From Nitrogeniibacter sp050293885 (GTDB lineage: Bacteria > Pseudomonadota > Gammaproteobacteria > Burkholderiales > Rhodocyclaceae): a stretch of 64,000 nt of DNA. Numbering within the stretch: the first letter of the stretch is position 1; each line of letters opens with the position of its first letter. The translations under genes were made by a program, and so were the position numbers. Positions 17,729 to 25,738 of this stretch are shown here, in pieces. The stretch spans positions 21,461 to 85,460 of the forward strand of contig JBNKNO010000010.1 in assembly GCA_050293885.1 (NCBI GenBank), in the 5' to 3' direction. The notes under the pieces were generated by a model, which saw only the letters and a list, made by a program, of their open reading frames with translations, was not told the origin of the DNA and searched no databases.

Positions 17729-17992
17729 TCAGTGAGGGGCGGGGTGATCCGCCACGAAGCGCTCGTAGACGGCCCTGGCGCGCTTGAGCTTGTCCGCCTG
17801 CCCGTCGCGTTCCGCGCGCTCGAGCAAATCTTCGATGCAGCGGGTCAACATCAACGTACCTTCCGGCGTTTGCACCAAGCCACACGCCATCTGCGCGGCG
17901 GCAACATCCGGAATACCTTCGTGCTCCGCGATGAGCGCAACCTCATCGTCGGTCAAATCGCAATAATCGAGACAATCTCGAATGGATAGCAT
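17729..17992 (-). CDS. Small conserved-looking hypothetical protein
   Basis: An 87-residue acidic protein that I do not recognise. It begins MLSIRDCLDYCDLTDDE and has a predicted helix-rich core with Cys residues at positions 7, 11, 37 and 52 but no standard metal motif, signal peptide or membrane segment. The start is fixed by a very strong GGAGGAG 6 nt before this ATG, although the frame stays open upstream to 18043. Codon use matches its neighbours. It is convergent with rarA and divergent from serS, so context gives no role. Confidence 0.7.
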   Translation of the reverse strand: MLSIRDCLDYCDLTDDEVALIAEHEGIPDVAAAQMACGLVQTPEGTLMLTRCIEDLLERAERDGQADKLKRARAVYERFVADHPAPH

Positions 17993-17998
17993 CGTGTT

Positions 17999-18005
17999 CT
18001 CCTCC
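17999..18005 (-). promoter_or_regulatory. Ribosome-binding site that fixes the start of the 87-aa gene
   Basis: GGAGGAG on the minus strand, 6 nt before the ATG at 17992, decides between that start and in-frame ATG codons at 18010 and 18043. Confidence 0.7.
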
Positions 18006-18374
18006 GTCATCTGGGATCGGCCGTCTGACGCGGCCATTGGCATGCTTGTCGCCTTGTTCCCACATCTATCGTAATTCAGCGTTCACGCTTTGCAAGTTGC
18101 CGTTTTCTTTCATTCCGGCGCTGCCGATAGAGCCTCCCAATGGTGCAGTGCGGGCGGTGTTTGGGGGGTGGCTTGAGTTGGGGCGGAGAATGTGAAATTG
18201 CGTTGCAGCAATGCGTGCTTGTTGTGCGCAATCGGTGCGGACGACCGTTCGTCGCCTCGTTGTCGGCGCGCTATCGAGCGCCGTGTGGACAGATCGTTCC
18301 GGCTGTCACGCGTGGCAGTTTAGAATAGCGCCTTTGCCACCGGACAATCGCCTCTGCCGAGGCCGGATTTCACC
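18006..18374. other. Intergenic region upstream of serS
   Basis: About 370 nt between two divergent genes. A TAGAAT at 18320-18325 is a candidate -10 box for serS, 50 nt before its start. I see no coding frame, RNA gene or clear T-box or riboswitch structure here. Confidence 0.4.
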
Positions 18375-19661
18375 ATGCTCGACACTCAACAACTTCGCTC
18401 TGACATCGATACCGTCGCCGCTGCCTTGGCGACCCGTGGCGTTACGCTCGACACTGCGGCTTTTTCGGTACTCGAAACCGAACGCAAGCAACTGCAGACG
18501 CGTACCCAGGAACTGCAGGCGCAGCGCAACGCCTTGTCCAAGCAGGTGGGCATGCTCAAGTCGAAAGGCGAGGACGCCACCGAGGTGCTCGCGCAGGTCG
18601 GTGGCATCGGTGACGAACTGAAGGCCAACGAGGTGGCCTTGAGCGATCTGCTGGCGCGTATCGAAGCCTTCGTGTCCGCCTTGCCCAATCTGCCGTCCGA
18701 AGGGGTGCCGGTGGGCAAGGACGAATCGGCCAACGTCGAGGTGTCGCGCTGGGGCACGCCGCCAAGCTTCGACTTCGAGGTGAAGGACCACGTGGATGTC
18801 GGCGCTGGTCTGGGGGGACTCGATTTCGAGACCGCGGCCAAGATCGCCGGCGCGCGCTTTGCGATGATGCGTGGCGGCGTGGCGCGTCTGCACCGCGCGC
18901 TCGCCCAGTTCATGCTCAACATGCACACCAGCGAGCATGGCTACACCGAAATCTATTCGCCCTACCTGGTGAACGCAGAGAGCATGTACGGCACAGGCCA
19001 GCTGCCCAAGTTCGAGGAAGATCTGTTTGCGGTGCCCAAGGCCGACGGCGGCAAGTTCTATTTGATCCCGACCTCCGAAGTGCCGGTGACCAACATCGTG
19101 CGCGGCGAAATGCTGGCGGCCGACACGCTGCCGCTCAAGTTCGTCTGCCACACGCCGTGTTTCCGCTCCGAGGCCGGCTCCTACGGGCGCGACACGCGCG
19201 GCATGATTCGCCAGCACCAATTCGACAAGGTCGAGCTGCTGCGCATCGAGCATCCCGACAATTCCATGGCCGCGCTCGAAGAACTCACCGGCCATGCCGA
19301 GGCCATTCTGCAGGCGCTGGAACTACCCTATCGCAAGATCGTGCTGTGCACCGGCGACATGGGCTTCTCGGCGACCAAGACCTACGACCTCGAAGTGTGG
19401 TTGCCGGCGCAGAACACCTATCGCGAAATTTCCTCCTGTTCCAACTGCGGCCCCTTCCAGGCGCGTCGCATGCAGGGGCGGTTCAAGGACGCGCAGGGCA
19501 AGAAAGGGCTGTTGCACACGCTCAACGGTTCCGGCCTGGCCGTGGGCCGTACGCTCGTTGCCGTGCTAGAGAACTACCAGCAGGCTGACGGCTCGGTGCG
19601 CGTGCCGAGCGTGCTGCTGCCTTACATGGGGGGTGTCGAGGTACTCGAGCCGGTGGGCTGA
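18375..19661 (+). CDS. serS: Seryl-tRNA synthetase
   Basis: A class II synthetase that charges tRNA-Ser (and tRNA-Sec where present). It has 428 residues, normal length. The N-terminal antiparallel coiled coil (about 28-100) grips the long variable arm of tRNA-Ser. The catalytic domain shows motif 2 FRSEAGSYGRDTRG near residue 261 and motif 3 around GSGLAVGRTL near 384; the serine-binding TSEVP segment is intact. Its final 40 nt overlap the convergent mltF gene. A tRNA-Ser gene lies 2 kb downstream. Confidence 0.98.
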   Translation: MLDTQQLRSDIDTVAAALATRGVTLDTAAFSVLETERKQLQTRTQELQAQRNALSKQVGMLKSKGEDATEVLAQVGGIGDELKANEVALSDLLARIEAFVSALPNLPSEGVPVGKDESANVEVSRWGTPPSFDFEVKDHVDVGAGLGGLDFETAAKIAGARFAMMRGGVARLHRALAQFMLNMHTSEHGYTEIYSPYLVNAESMYGTGQLPKFEEDLFAVPKADGGKFYLIPTSEVPVTNIVRGEMLAADTLPLKFVCHTPCFRSEAGSYGRDTRGMIRQHQFDKVELLRIEHPDNSMAALEELTGHAEAILQALELPYRKIVLCTGDMGFSATKTYDLEVWLPAQNTYREISSCSNCGPFQARRMQGRFKDAQGKKGLLHTLNGSGLAVGRTLVAVLENYQQADGSVRVPSVLLPYMGGVEVLEPVG

Positions 19662-21070
19662 TCGGCTGCGCTTGGCGCGCGCGTCTCGAGTGCGGGCAGG
19701 TGGGGCAAGGTGAGTGTGTCGTCGGCTTGCGGGTTGTCGAGACGGCGCAGGATGTCGTAAAAGGCGCGCACGTTCTCGGTCATGATTACCGCCTCGCCAC
19801 CACGCGCGCGCCCGGCCTTGAGGCGTCGCGCGAAACTCGGGCGCGACAGCAGTGGCAGCACGCTGCGCATCGACAGCCAGGTGGTGTTGTCGCGGCCGAG
19901 GCTGCGCGCAATCTGACGCGCGCCGCGCAAATGGCCGAGCCCCAGATTGTAGGCCGCCACGGCCATCCAGCTGCGATCGGGCTCGACGATATCTTCGTCG
20001 ATCGAATTTCGCATGAGCGCGTAGTAGCGCGCTCCGCCGAGGATGCTTTGTTCCGGGTCGAGCCGATCGCTCACCCGCATGCGTGCTGCCGTCTCGTCGG
20101 TGAGCATCATCAAGCCGCGCACGCCCGTGAAGGACTCGGCGAGCGGATCCCACTGCGACTCCTGATAGCCGATGGCCGCAAGCAGCCGCCAGTCCACGCC
20201 CGTCGCCACTTCCGCTTTCTGGAAAAAGGGGATGTAGCGAGGCAGGCGGGTCTGCATGCGATCGACAAAGGCGGCGATGTCCGTCTCGCTCAAGCGTTCG
20301 AGTTGCCCGAAGTATCGATCTTCGAGCCGCTCGATCAATCCGTCCGACTGCGCCTTTTCAATAAACCGTGAAACGGTATCGATCAGTTTGGGCGGCGCGT
20401 TCTCCGGCAAGGCCCATGCCATGTCCGCCCGATTGGGGAGCTGGACGACGGCCCGCAGTTCGGGGCGCAACACGGCGGCGGCGGCAAGGTGAACCGAGTC
20501 GGTGACGAACAGCGCAATTTTTCCGTCCGCCACATCGGCAAGCAATTGACCATCGCGCCGTCCCGACACCCGTTGGAGGCGGATCTTGGGTAGATCCGCC
20601 TGAAATATCTTCATTTGCTCCGCCGCCAGCGTGTTGCGTCGAACCGTGATGGTGTGGCCGGCCAGATCCTCAGGATTCTTGATGGTGCTCGCCAGGGGGC
20701 CGGCCGCCACCACAACCAGGGCCATTTCACGCACGGCGGGCGACCAGCGAATGTCCTTGTGACGCGTGTTGCGCCCCAGCCCGGCCGCGGCCAGATGGGC
20801 ATCGCCGCGGCGTACGGCACGCAGCGCCTGGGTGGTGCTGCCATACACCAGGAAGCGCACCGGTATTTTCAGCTCATTGCCGAGCTCGATCAAAAGATCG
20901 TGTTCGAAACCGCCGGTTTCGCCCTCCGGTGTTTCCCGATAGGCCACGGTATCTACCCGCGTTGCCACGCGCAGCTCGCCCAGCGTCTCGAAATCGATGA
21001 TGACGGGGGGATCTCCGCGCGGACAACCGGTTAACAGCAGCGACAATGCCACGATGGCAAGCAGACGCAT
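19622..21070 (-). CDS. mltF: Membrane-bound lytic murein transglycosylase F
   Basis: An outer-membrane lipoprotein that cleaves peptidoglycan with formation of 1,6-anhydromuramate. It has 482 residues from the ATG at 21070, which gives a lipoprotein signal ending in the lipobox LLTGC. Domains are a periplasmic solute-binding-like domain (about 35-265, the regulatory domain of MltF) and a C-terminal SLT lysozyme-like domain (about 290-440) with the catalytic Glu in GYQESQWDP and the following GLMMLT motif. It overlaps serS tail to tail by 40 nt. Confidence 0.93.
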   Translation of the reverse strand: MRLLAIVALSLLLTGCPRGDPPVIIDFETLGELRVATRVDTVAYRETPEGETGGFEHDLLIELGNELKIPVRFLVYGSTTQALRAVRRGDAHLAAAGLGRNTRHKDIRWSPAVREMALVVVAAGPLASTIKNPEDLAGHTITVRRNTLAAEQMKIFQADLPKIRLQRVSGRRDGQLLADVADGKIALFVTDSVHLAAAAVLRPELRAVVQLPNRADMAWALPENAPPKLIDTVSRFIEKAQSDGLIERLEDRYFGQLERLSETDIAAFVDRMQTRLPRYIPFFQKAEVATGVDWRLLAAIGYQESQWDPLAESFTGVRGLMMLTDETAARMRVSDRLDPEQSILGGARYYALMRNSIDEDIVEPDRSWMAVAAYNLGLGHLRGARQIARSLGRDNTTWLSMRSVLPLLSRPSFARRLKAGRARGGEAVIMTENVRAFYDILRRLDNPQADDTLTLPHLPALETRAPSAADQPTGSSTSTPPM

Positions 21071-21160
21071 GTCATGACTCAATGGGGACGGAAGCCCGAT
21101 TGTGAACGCGAGTGCCATGACGTGCAATTCACCTGGATCAAGTGAGCTGGCCGCAAGCGG

Positions 21161-21213
21161 TTGGGGTTGGCCGTTTCATGCGCTAGAATCAATATTCGAA
21201 ATTGCTAATATTC
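21161..21213 (+). promoter_or_regulatory. Putative promoter and AATATTC direct repeats upstream of the AhpD-like gene
   Basis: TTGGGG (21161-21166), 17 nt, then TAGAAT (21184-21189) form a plausible sigma-70 promoter. Two identical AATATTC heptamers (21191-21197 and 21207-21213) with a 16-nt period overlap the expected transcription start in otherwise GC-rich DNA, as an operator might. Confidence 0.4.
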
Positions 21214-21219
21214 AAGGAG
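21214..21219 (+). promoter_or_regulatory. Ribosome-binding site selecting a GTG start
   Basis: AAGGAG sits 6 nt before the GTG at 21226 and selects it over a TTG at 21202. Confidence 0.7.
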
Positions 21220-21225
21220 TGTACC

Positions 21226-21588
21226 GTGAGCAAGTCATTCGTCCAGATCACCAACGATGTTTCTCAAGGTCTGGCGGCCATGCGCAAGGAAGTGCCCGAT
21301 GCCATGAAGGGGTTCAACGACTTGGCGCGCGCGGCGATGTCCGACGGGGCCGTCAGCGCATTGAACAAGGAGTTGATCGCGCTGGCCATCGGTGTCTCCT
21401 CGCGCTGCGATGCGTGTATCGGCTTCCACATCAAGGCGCTGATCCGCCTGGGGGTGACGCGCGAACAGTTGATGGAAACGCTCGCCATCTGCACCTACAT
21501 GGGCGGCGGCCCGACGCTCATGTACGCGGCCGAGGCGGTGCGCGCCTACGATGAACTCCTCCCACGCCTCAAGCCACAAACCGTTTGA
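21226..21588 (+). CDS. Carboxymuconolactone decarboxylase / AhpD-family protein
   Basis: A 120-residue all-helical protein of the AhpD superfamily. The redox-type motif CDACIGFH (CxxC followed by His) near residue 65 is that of alkylhydroperoxidase-like members, so a thiol-based peroxidase or disulphide-reductase role is more likely than ring decarboxylation; this is inference. The start is GTG at 21226, preceded at 6 nt by AAGGAG; an upstream TTG has no such site. It is a single gene with its own promoter, followed by tRNA-Ser. Confidence 0.85.
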   Translation: MSKSFVQITNDVSQGLAAMRKEVPDAMKGFNDLARAAMSDGAVSALNKELIALAIGVSSRCDACIGFHIKALIRLGVTREQLMETLAICTYMGGGPTLMYAAEAVRAYDELLPRLKPQTV

Positions 21589-21618
21589 GAGGCTTGCAGC
21601 AGCCACCGCGGGTGGTGT

Positions 21619-21624
21619 TATAAT
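21619..21624 (+). promoter_or_regulatory. Putative -10 box of tRNA-Ser
   Basis: A perfect TATAAT lies 38 nt before the tRNA. A TTGCAG at 21594-21599 could be the -35 box but with a long 19-nt spacer. Confidence 0.5.
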
Positions 21625-21662
21625 CCGCAGCCTTCGCGTCAGGCCATACGCCTGAGCGGGAC

Positions 21663-21755
21663 GGAGAGGTACCGAAGTGGCCATAACGGCGCCGATTCGA
21701 AATCGGATGGTCGGGGAAACCCGGCACGTGGGTTCGAATCCCACCCTCTCCGCCA
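21663..21755 (+). tRNA. tRNA-Ser (anticodon CGA)
   Basis: A 93-nt class II tRNA. The acceptor stem GGAGAGG pairs with CCTCTCC, followed by G and an encoded CCA. The anticodon loop TTCGAAA gives CGA at 21698-21700, reading UCG. A long variable arm (GGTCGGGGAAACCCGGCAC region) and a T arm GTGGG-TTCGAAT-CCCAC are present. The layout parallels E. coli serU. Confidence 0.97.
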
Positions 21756-21776
21756 GTAAAAACAATGCGTTACGAT

Positions 21777-21809
21777 AAAAAGCCCAGTCACTCATGACTG
21801 GGCTTTTTG
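21777..21809. terminator. Bidirectional terminator between tRNA-Ser and the histidine kinase gene
   Basis: A 10-bp perfect stem AGCCCAGTCA / TGACTGGGCT with CTCA loop is flanked by A- and T-runs. Confidence 0.92.
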
Positions 21810-21851
21810 TTGGTTTACGTGGGCGCTTGTGTGGGTCGATTCGAGGGGCGC

Positions 21852-23846
21852 TCAATCGGCGCCTGGCCGGGGCGCAATTCTCGGCAAGATCAGGATCAAG
21901 CGCGTGCCGACGCCGGGGGCGCTTTCCGCGCGTATCTGGCCGCCCAGTGTGGCGGTGACCAGATTGTGGACGATGCTCAGGCCCAGGCCGCTGCCACCAT
22001 TGCGTAGTCGGGTGGAGAAGAAGGGGTTGAAGATGCGGTCGATGTTTTCGTGGCCGATGCCGCAGCCGTCGTCGCTGATGCTGAGCTCGATGGTGTCGCC
22101 TTCTCTCGGCACACACGCGATGCGAATCTCTCCTTGTGGCTTGTCGGCGAAAGCGTGCATGAGGGCGTTGTCGATGAGACTGCCGACGACCTGGCTGAGC
22201 GCGCCGGGATAGCTGTCCATGGCAATCTCGGCGGGGACCGCGTTACTGACGGAATGCCCGCTTTTGCGAATGCCCGGGCCATGCGCGGCCAGGGTTTCGT
22301 CGATGACTTCGGCCAGGTCGAAGGCGCGCCGTCGGCCGCTGGTCTGGTCGAACGCGACGCGCTTGAAAATGGTGATCAGCTCCAATGCTTCAGTCAGATT
22401 GCCGGTCACGACGTCGGCGGTGGTGCGCGCACTGGCGGCCAAGTGTGTGAGGGGCGTGTCGGTGGGGGCGTCGGTCAATGGGCGTGCTTGATCGTGCAGG
22501 GTACTGGCCGCCGCGAGGCTGTCGTTGATGGGGATATTGAGCTCGTCGGTGATGTCGGCCACCAGCGCGCCGAGCGCCGCGAGTTTTTCCCGCTGCACCA
22601 GTTCGGCGTGTGCGTGTTCGAAATTCTTGACGGCGGCGCGCAGATCCTGATTCGACTTGCTCAGCGCTTCCGTTCGTTCCTGAACCCGTTGTTCGAGCAG
22701 CGAGTTGAGCTCCAGCATTTCCTGCTCGTGCCGGTGTTCGGCGGTGATGTCCTGCAGACTGAGCAGCAGTAGATCCTGCTCGCCGAAAAGAACGGTGCGA
22801 CCGGTAATGCGGCACAGGAAGGGGGCGTTGTCGTGGCGGCGCTTGAGCCAGGCGTCGTAGCCGCCCACTTTTCCTGTGGCGTCGACTTGTTCGAAAACGC
22901 GATGGCGGTCGTCCGGGTTGCTCCACAGTTTCAGTTGGGCGCCGGTCTTTCCGATCGCTTCGTCGCGGCTGATGCCGAATTGCTGGACCCAGCTGTCGTT
23001 GACTTCGGAGAACACGTAGTCGGAATCACGCCGTGCGACGGCAATGGCAACGGGTGAGGCGTTGAAGAGCGTCTTGAACATCGCCTCGGTGTCGCGCAGG
23101 GCACCTTCGGCGGCCGTGCGATCTGCCAGCTCTGTCTCCAAAGCCTTGTTCTTGCGGTCGATTTCGCCGATCAGGTCGCGCAAGTCCTGGCGCATCGAAT
23201 CCAACCCGCCAGCCAGTAGCCCGATTTCGTCGTTGCGCTGCCAGACCATCGGTTCATCGAGTTCGCCACGGGCGAGGCGTACCGCGTCTTTCTTGAGTGA
23301 TTCGATCGGCCGGATGAGGCGTCGGTTGAGTACGAAGAAGACCAGCGCAAGAGATAGCAGCACCTGCAATACGAGCGTGATACTCGCGCCCAGCAGATCT
23401 TTGGCGAGTCGGGCGTCGACGGCTTCGATGCTGGTCCCGACGGTCGCGGTGCCGATGGGCTCGCCGTTGTAGACGATCAGGCGTCGCGCGACATTCATCG
23501 GCGTGTCTTTCGATGCGCCAGGGGGCATCTGTTCGGCGAAAATGCCGCCGTGGGTCTCCTCGACGCGCACGAGCACGACATCGGGATTGCGCATCAGTGC
23601 GTCGGTGAGGTTGGCGACGCCTTTCTGATCGACGTTCCACAATGGATTTGCCGCGGCCTGCGCCAGGATGTCGACGTATTGCGTCGTCAGCGTGTCGAGC
23701 AGGAACGCGCGCTCTTCGTCGAGATGCACCTTGAGCATCCAGCTACCAAACAGGATCGCTGGCAGTGCGATCGCCAGACCGACACCGGTAATCACGATGC
23801 GGCGCAGGGAGATCGGCTTGCGGTTTGTTTCCAGTACAGGCGACAT
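21852..23846 (-). CDS. Membrane sensor histidine kinase-like protein lacking the phospho-acceptor His
   Basis: A 664-residue sensor: membrane helix (about 17-37), periplasmic domain (about 40-160), second helix (about 163-185), HAMP (about 186-240), PAS (about 265-375), coiled coil, HisKA-like region and HATPase (about 535-655). The ATPase keeps its N box (GSLIDNALMHAF), G1 (SDDGCGIG), F box and G2 (GGSGLGLS). The H box is altered: where relatives read VAHELNTP, this reads ITDELNIP, so the acceptor His is Asp434 (codon GAC, complement of 22545-22547). No response regulator gene adjoins it. It may be a pseudokinase or work through a partner; a one-base error would also explain the change. Confidence 0.9.
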   Translation of the reverse strand: MSPVLETNRKPISLRRIVITGVGLAIALPAILFGSWMLKVHLDEERAFLLDTLTTQYVDILAQAAANPLWNVDQKGVANLTDALMRNPDVVLVRVEETHGGIFAEQMPPGASKDTPMNVARRLIVYNGEPIGTATVGTSIEAVDARLAKDLLGASITLVLQVLLSLALVFFVLNRRLIRPIESLKKDAVRLARGELDEPMVWQRNDEIGLLAGGLDSMRQDLRDLIGEIDRKNKALETELADRTAAEGALRDTEAMFKTLFNASPVAIAVARRDSDYVFSEVNDSWVQQFGISRDEAIGKTGAQLKLWSNPDDRHRVFEQVDATGKVGGYDAWLKRRHDNAPFLCRITGRTVLFGEQDLLLLSLQDITAEHRHEQEMLELNSLLEQRVQERTEALSKSNQDLRAAVKNFEHAHAELVQREKLAALGALVADITDELNIPINDSLAAASTLHDQARPLTDAPTDTPLTHLAASARTTADVVTGNLTEALELITIFKRVAFDQTSGRRRAFDLAEVIDETLAAHGPGIRKSGHSVSNAVPAEIAMDSYPGALSQVVGSLIDNALMHAFADKPQGEIRIACVPREGDTIELSISDDGCGIGHENIDRIFNPFFSTRLRNGGSGLGLSIVHNLVTATLGGQIRAESAPGVGTRLILILPRIAPRPGAD

Positions 23847-24077
23847 ACGGTGCTTCGATGCCCGGTTGGGGGCGGGTACGGCGGATGCAGAACCCAGTTA
23901 CTCTATTGCGGCAGGTCCGCAGAAAATCTTTAAGGGTGCAAGTGCGTCGAACGCGTGACCGGAATGTCGCGCGGCGTGTCATCGTTGTCGGGGCATTGTT
24001 TGAAGCGGTGACGACAAATTTGACGTCTCCGCTGTATTTCCTGACTATCGACCTCATCAACCGACGGATGCTGACGT

Positions 24078-24356
24078 ATGCGAGAGGCCAACGACGACTG
24101 GACCGTGATTGCCCGCAGTCTCGATCCCACCGAAGCGCACCTGTGGTGTGCCTGCCTGCAGGCCGCACGGATCGACGCCATGGTGGCCGATGCGAATCTG
24201 GTACAGGCGCACTCACTGATCGGCGTGGCGGTGGGCGGGGTGCGTGTGATGGTGCCTGCCTCGCAACTTGCCGAGGCGAAGGAGGTGCTGGCAGCCTTTC
24301 ACCGGGGTGATTTTTCGCTCGACGCCGATGAAACAGGGGGCGAGCCCGAAGCGTAG
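24078..24356 (+). CDS. DUF2007 family small protein (putative signal-transducing)
   Basis: A 92-residue protein with the DUF2007 pattern: an N-terminal beta strand, then PTEAHLWCACLQAARIDAMV, a VQAHSLIG segment and VGGVRVMVPASQLAEAKEVL. The family resembles the ferredoxin-like fold of PII-type domains and is sometimes labelled putative signal transducing protein, but no function is established. No signal or membrane segment. It lies between a divergent kinase-like gene and a convergent MFS gene, with nothing to indicate partners. Confidence 0.8.
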   Translation: MREANDDWTVIARSLDPTEAHLWCACLQAARIDAMVADANLVQAHSLIGVAVGGVRVMVPASQLAEAKEVLAAFHRGDFSLDADETGGEPEA

Positions 24357-24382
24357 CCTGGCCGCCATGCACGCCGGGGATG

Positions 24383-25588
24383 TCAGGTCTGCTGCGGAGC
24401 CCCGGATAACAAGGCGGCATCACGCCGTTCCACCGCCTTGAGCGCGAACAACAAGGCGGTGCCGACGACCATGACCCCCGCGGCCAGATACAGACCAGTG
24501 GCGTAGTTGCCGCCCGCGTGCGCGGCGAGTGCGCCGGTGATGGCCGGGGCGGCGATCTGGGCGACCCCGTAGGAGATGGTCATCTTGCCCATCATCCTGG
24601 CCGGACGCGTCGGGTAGTAGCGCCCCGCCATGGTCAGCACCAGGCTCACCATGCCGATGAAGGTGCCGCCGAACAGGGCGGCACCCGCCAGTGACAGCGC
24701 GAGCGAATCGCCGGTGGCCGGCAGCAGGATGCCGACGATCTGCAGCAGCGCCGCGATGATCAAGGCATTCAGGTCGCCGCTGCGACGGGCGATCAGGTCC
24801 CACACGATGCAGGCCGGCGCCGCTGCCAGCCCGAGCACGAGAAACACCAAACTGCCACGACCATTGAGCGCGGGCATGGCGTCGACAATGGCGACGATGA
24901 AGGTCGCCGACACCACGTAACCGACGCCAGCGCAAAAGTAGGCGGCCATGAACAGCTTGAGAAACAACGCGCTGGGTGGGGCATCCACCATCGGGTGCCC
25001 GGTTTTGGTGACGGCGCTGCGATCCGGCGCGGGCAGCCAGGCCAGTGCCGGCAGCAGCAGTACGGCGCCGATGGCCGCGAAGGCCAGCCACTGGGCGCGC
25101 CAGTCGAGCGAGTCGCTCATCAACACCACGGCGGCGGCGCAGCCGGCAATGCCGAGGCCGACGCCGACGAAGTGGATGCCCAGCTCGCTGCGGTGGTTGT
25201 GCCGAATCAGCCAGTTGAGGATCAGCCCGGTGCCGAGCAGCAGCGCCGCCGCGCTCGACAAGCCGGCAATGAAGCGGGAGATCGCCCATACGACCACATC
25301 GGTGCTCATCGCCATCATCGCCGTGCTGCCGACGGCCACCAGCAGTCCGATGCGGTAGAGGCGGTCCTTGAGCACCAGGTCGTTGATTTGCGAGGCGATG
25401 AGTGCGCCGGTGAGATACCCGGTGTAGTTGATTGCCGCCAACCAGCCGGCGGCCGCCACGCCCAGACCGGCTTGTGCCTGCATGAGCGGGAGCAGTGGGG
25501 TGTAGGAGAAGCGCGCCACCCCGAGTGCCAGCATCAGGCTGCAGATGCCGGCAATGAGGACGCGGGCGCGTTCGGCGTGTTCACTCAT
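24383..25588 (-). CDS. YbfB/YjiJ family MFS transporter
   Basis: A 401-residue cytoplasmic-membrane carrier with about 12 hydrophobic helices. The N-terminal GVARFSYTPLLPLM and the following GWLAAINYTGYLTGAL are characteristic of the YbfB/YjiJ (MFS_4) branch of the major facilitator superfamily. The substrate is unknown. It has its own ATG at 25588 and no obviously co-transcribed partner; the c-di-GMP gene upstream ends 150 nt away. Confidence 0.88.
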   Translation of the reverse strand: MSEHAERARVLIAGICSLMLALGVARFSYTPLLPLMQAQAGLGVAAAGWLAAINYTGYLTGALIASQINDLVLKDRLYRIGLLVAVGSTAMMAMSTDVVVWAISRFIAGLSSAAALLLGTGLILNWLIRHNHRSELGIHFVGVGLGIAGCAAAVVLMSDSLDWRAQWLAFAAIGAVLLLPALAWLPAPDRSAVTKTGHPMVDAPPSALFLKLFMAAYFCAGVGYVVSATFIVAIVDAMPALNGRGSLVFLVLGLAAAPACIVWDLIARRSGDLNALIIAALLQIVGILLPATGDSLALSLAGAALFGGTFIGMVSLVLTMAGRYYPTRPARMMGKMTISYGVAQIAAPAITGALAAHAGGNYATGLYLAAGVMVVGTALLFALKAVERRDAALLSGAPQQT

Positions 25589-25738
25589 GAAGGGGGCGGC
25601 GTATTGGATGCAGGGAGGATCACGCTACACAAGCGGCGAGGTGCGTTCAAATGTTTTTTTTGCGCCGCATGCCCGCGTTTGGCGCATGCGTCCGAGCCAC
25701 GACCATTGCGTTCGGATGGCGGCACGCCGGCGAAGCGT

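Noticed and set aside
25666..25690. Inverted repeat CGCATGC/GCATGCG after the PAS-GGDEF-EAL gene as terminator
   Set aside because: In the direction of transcription it is followed by A, not T, and the stem is only 7 bp with an 11-nt loop.
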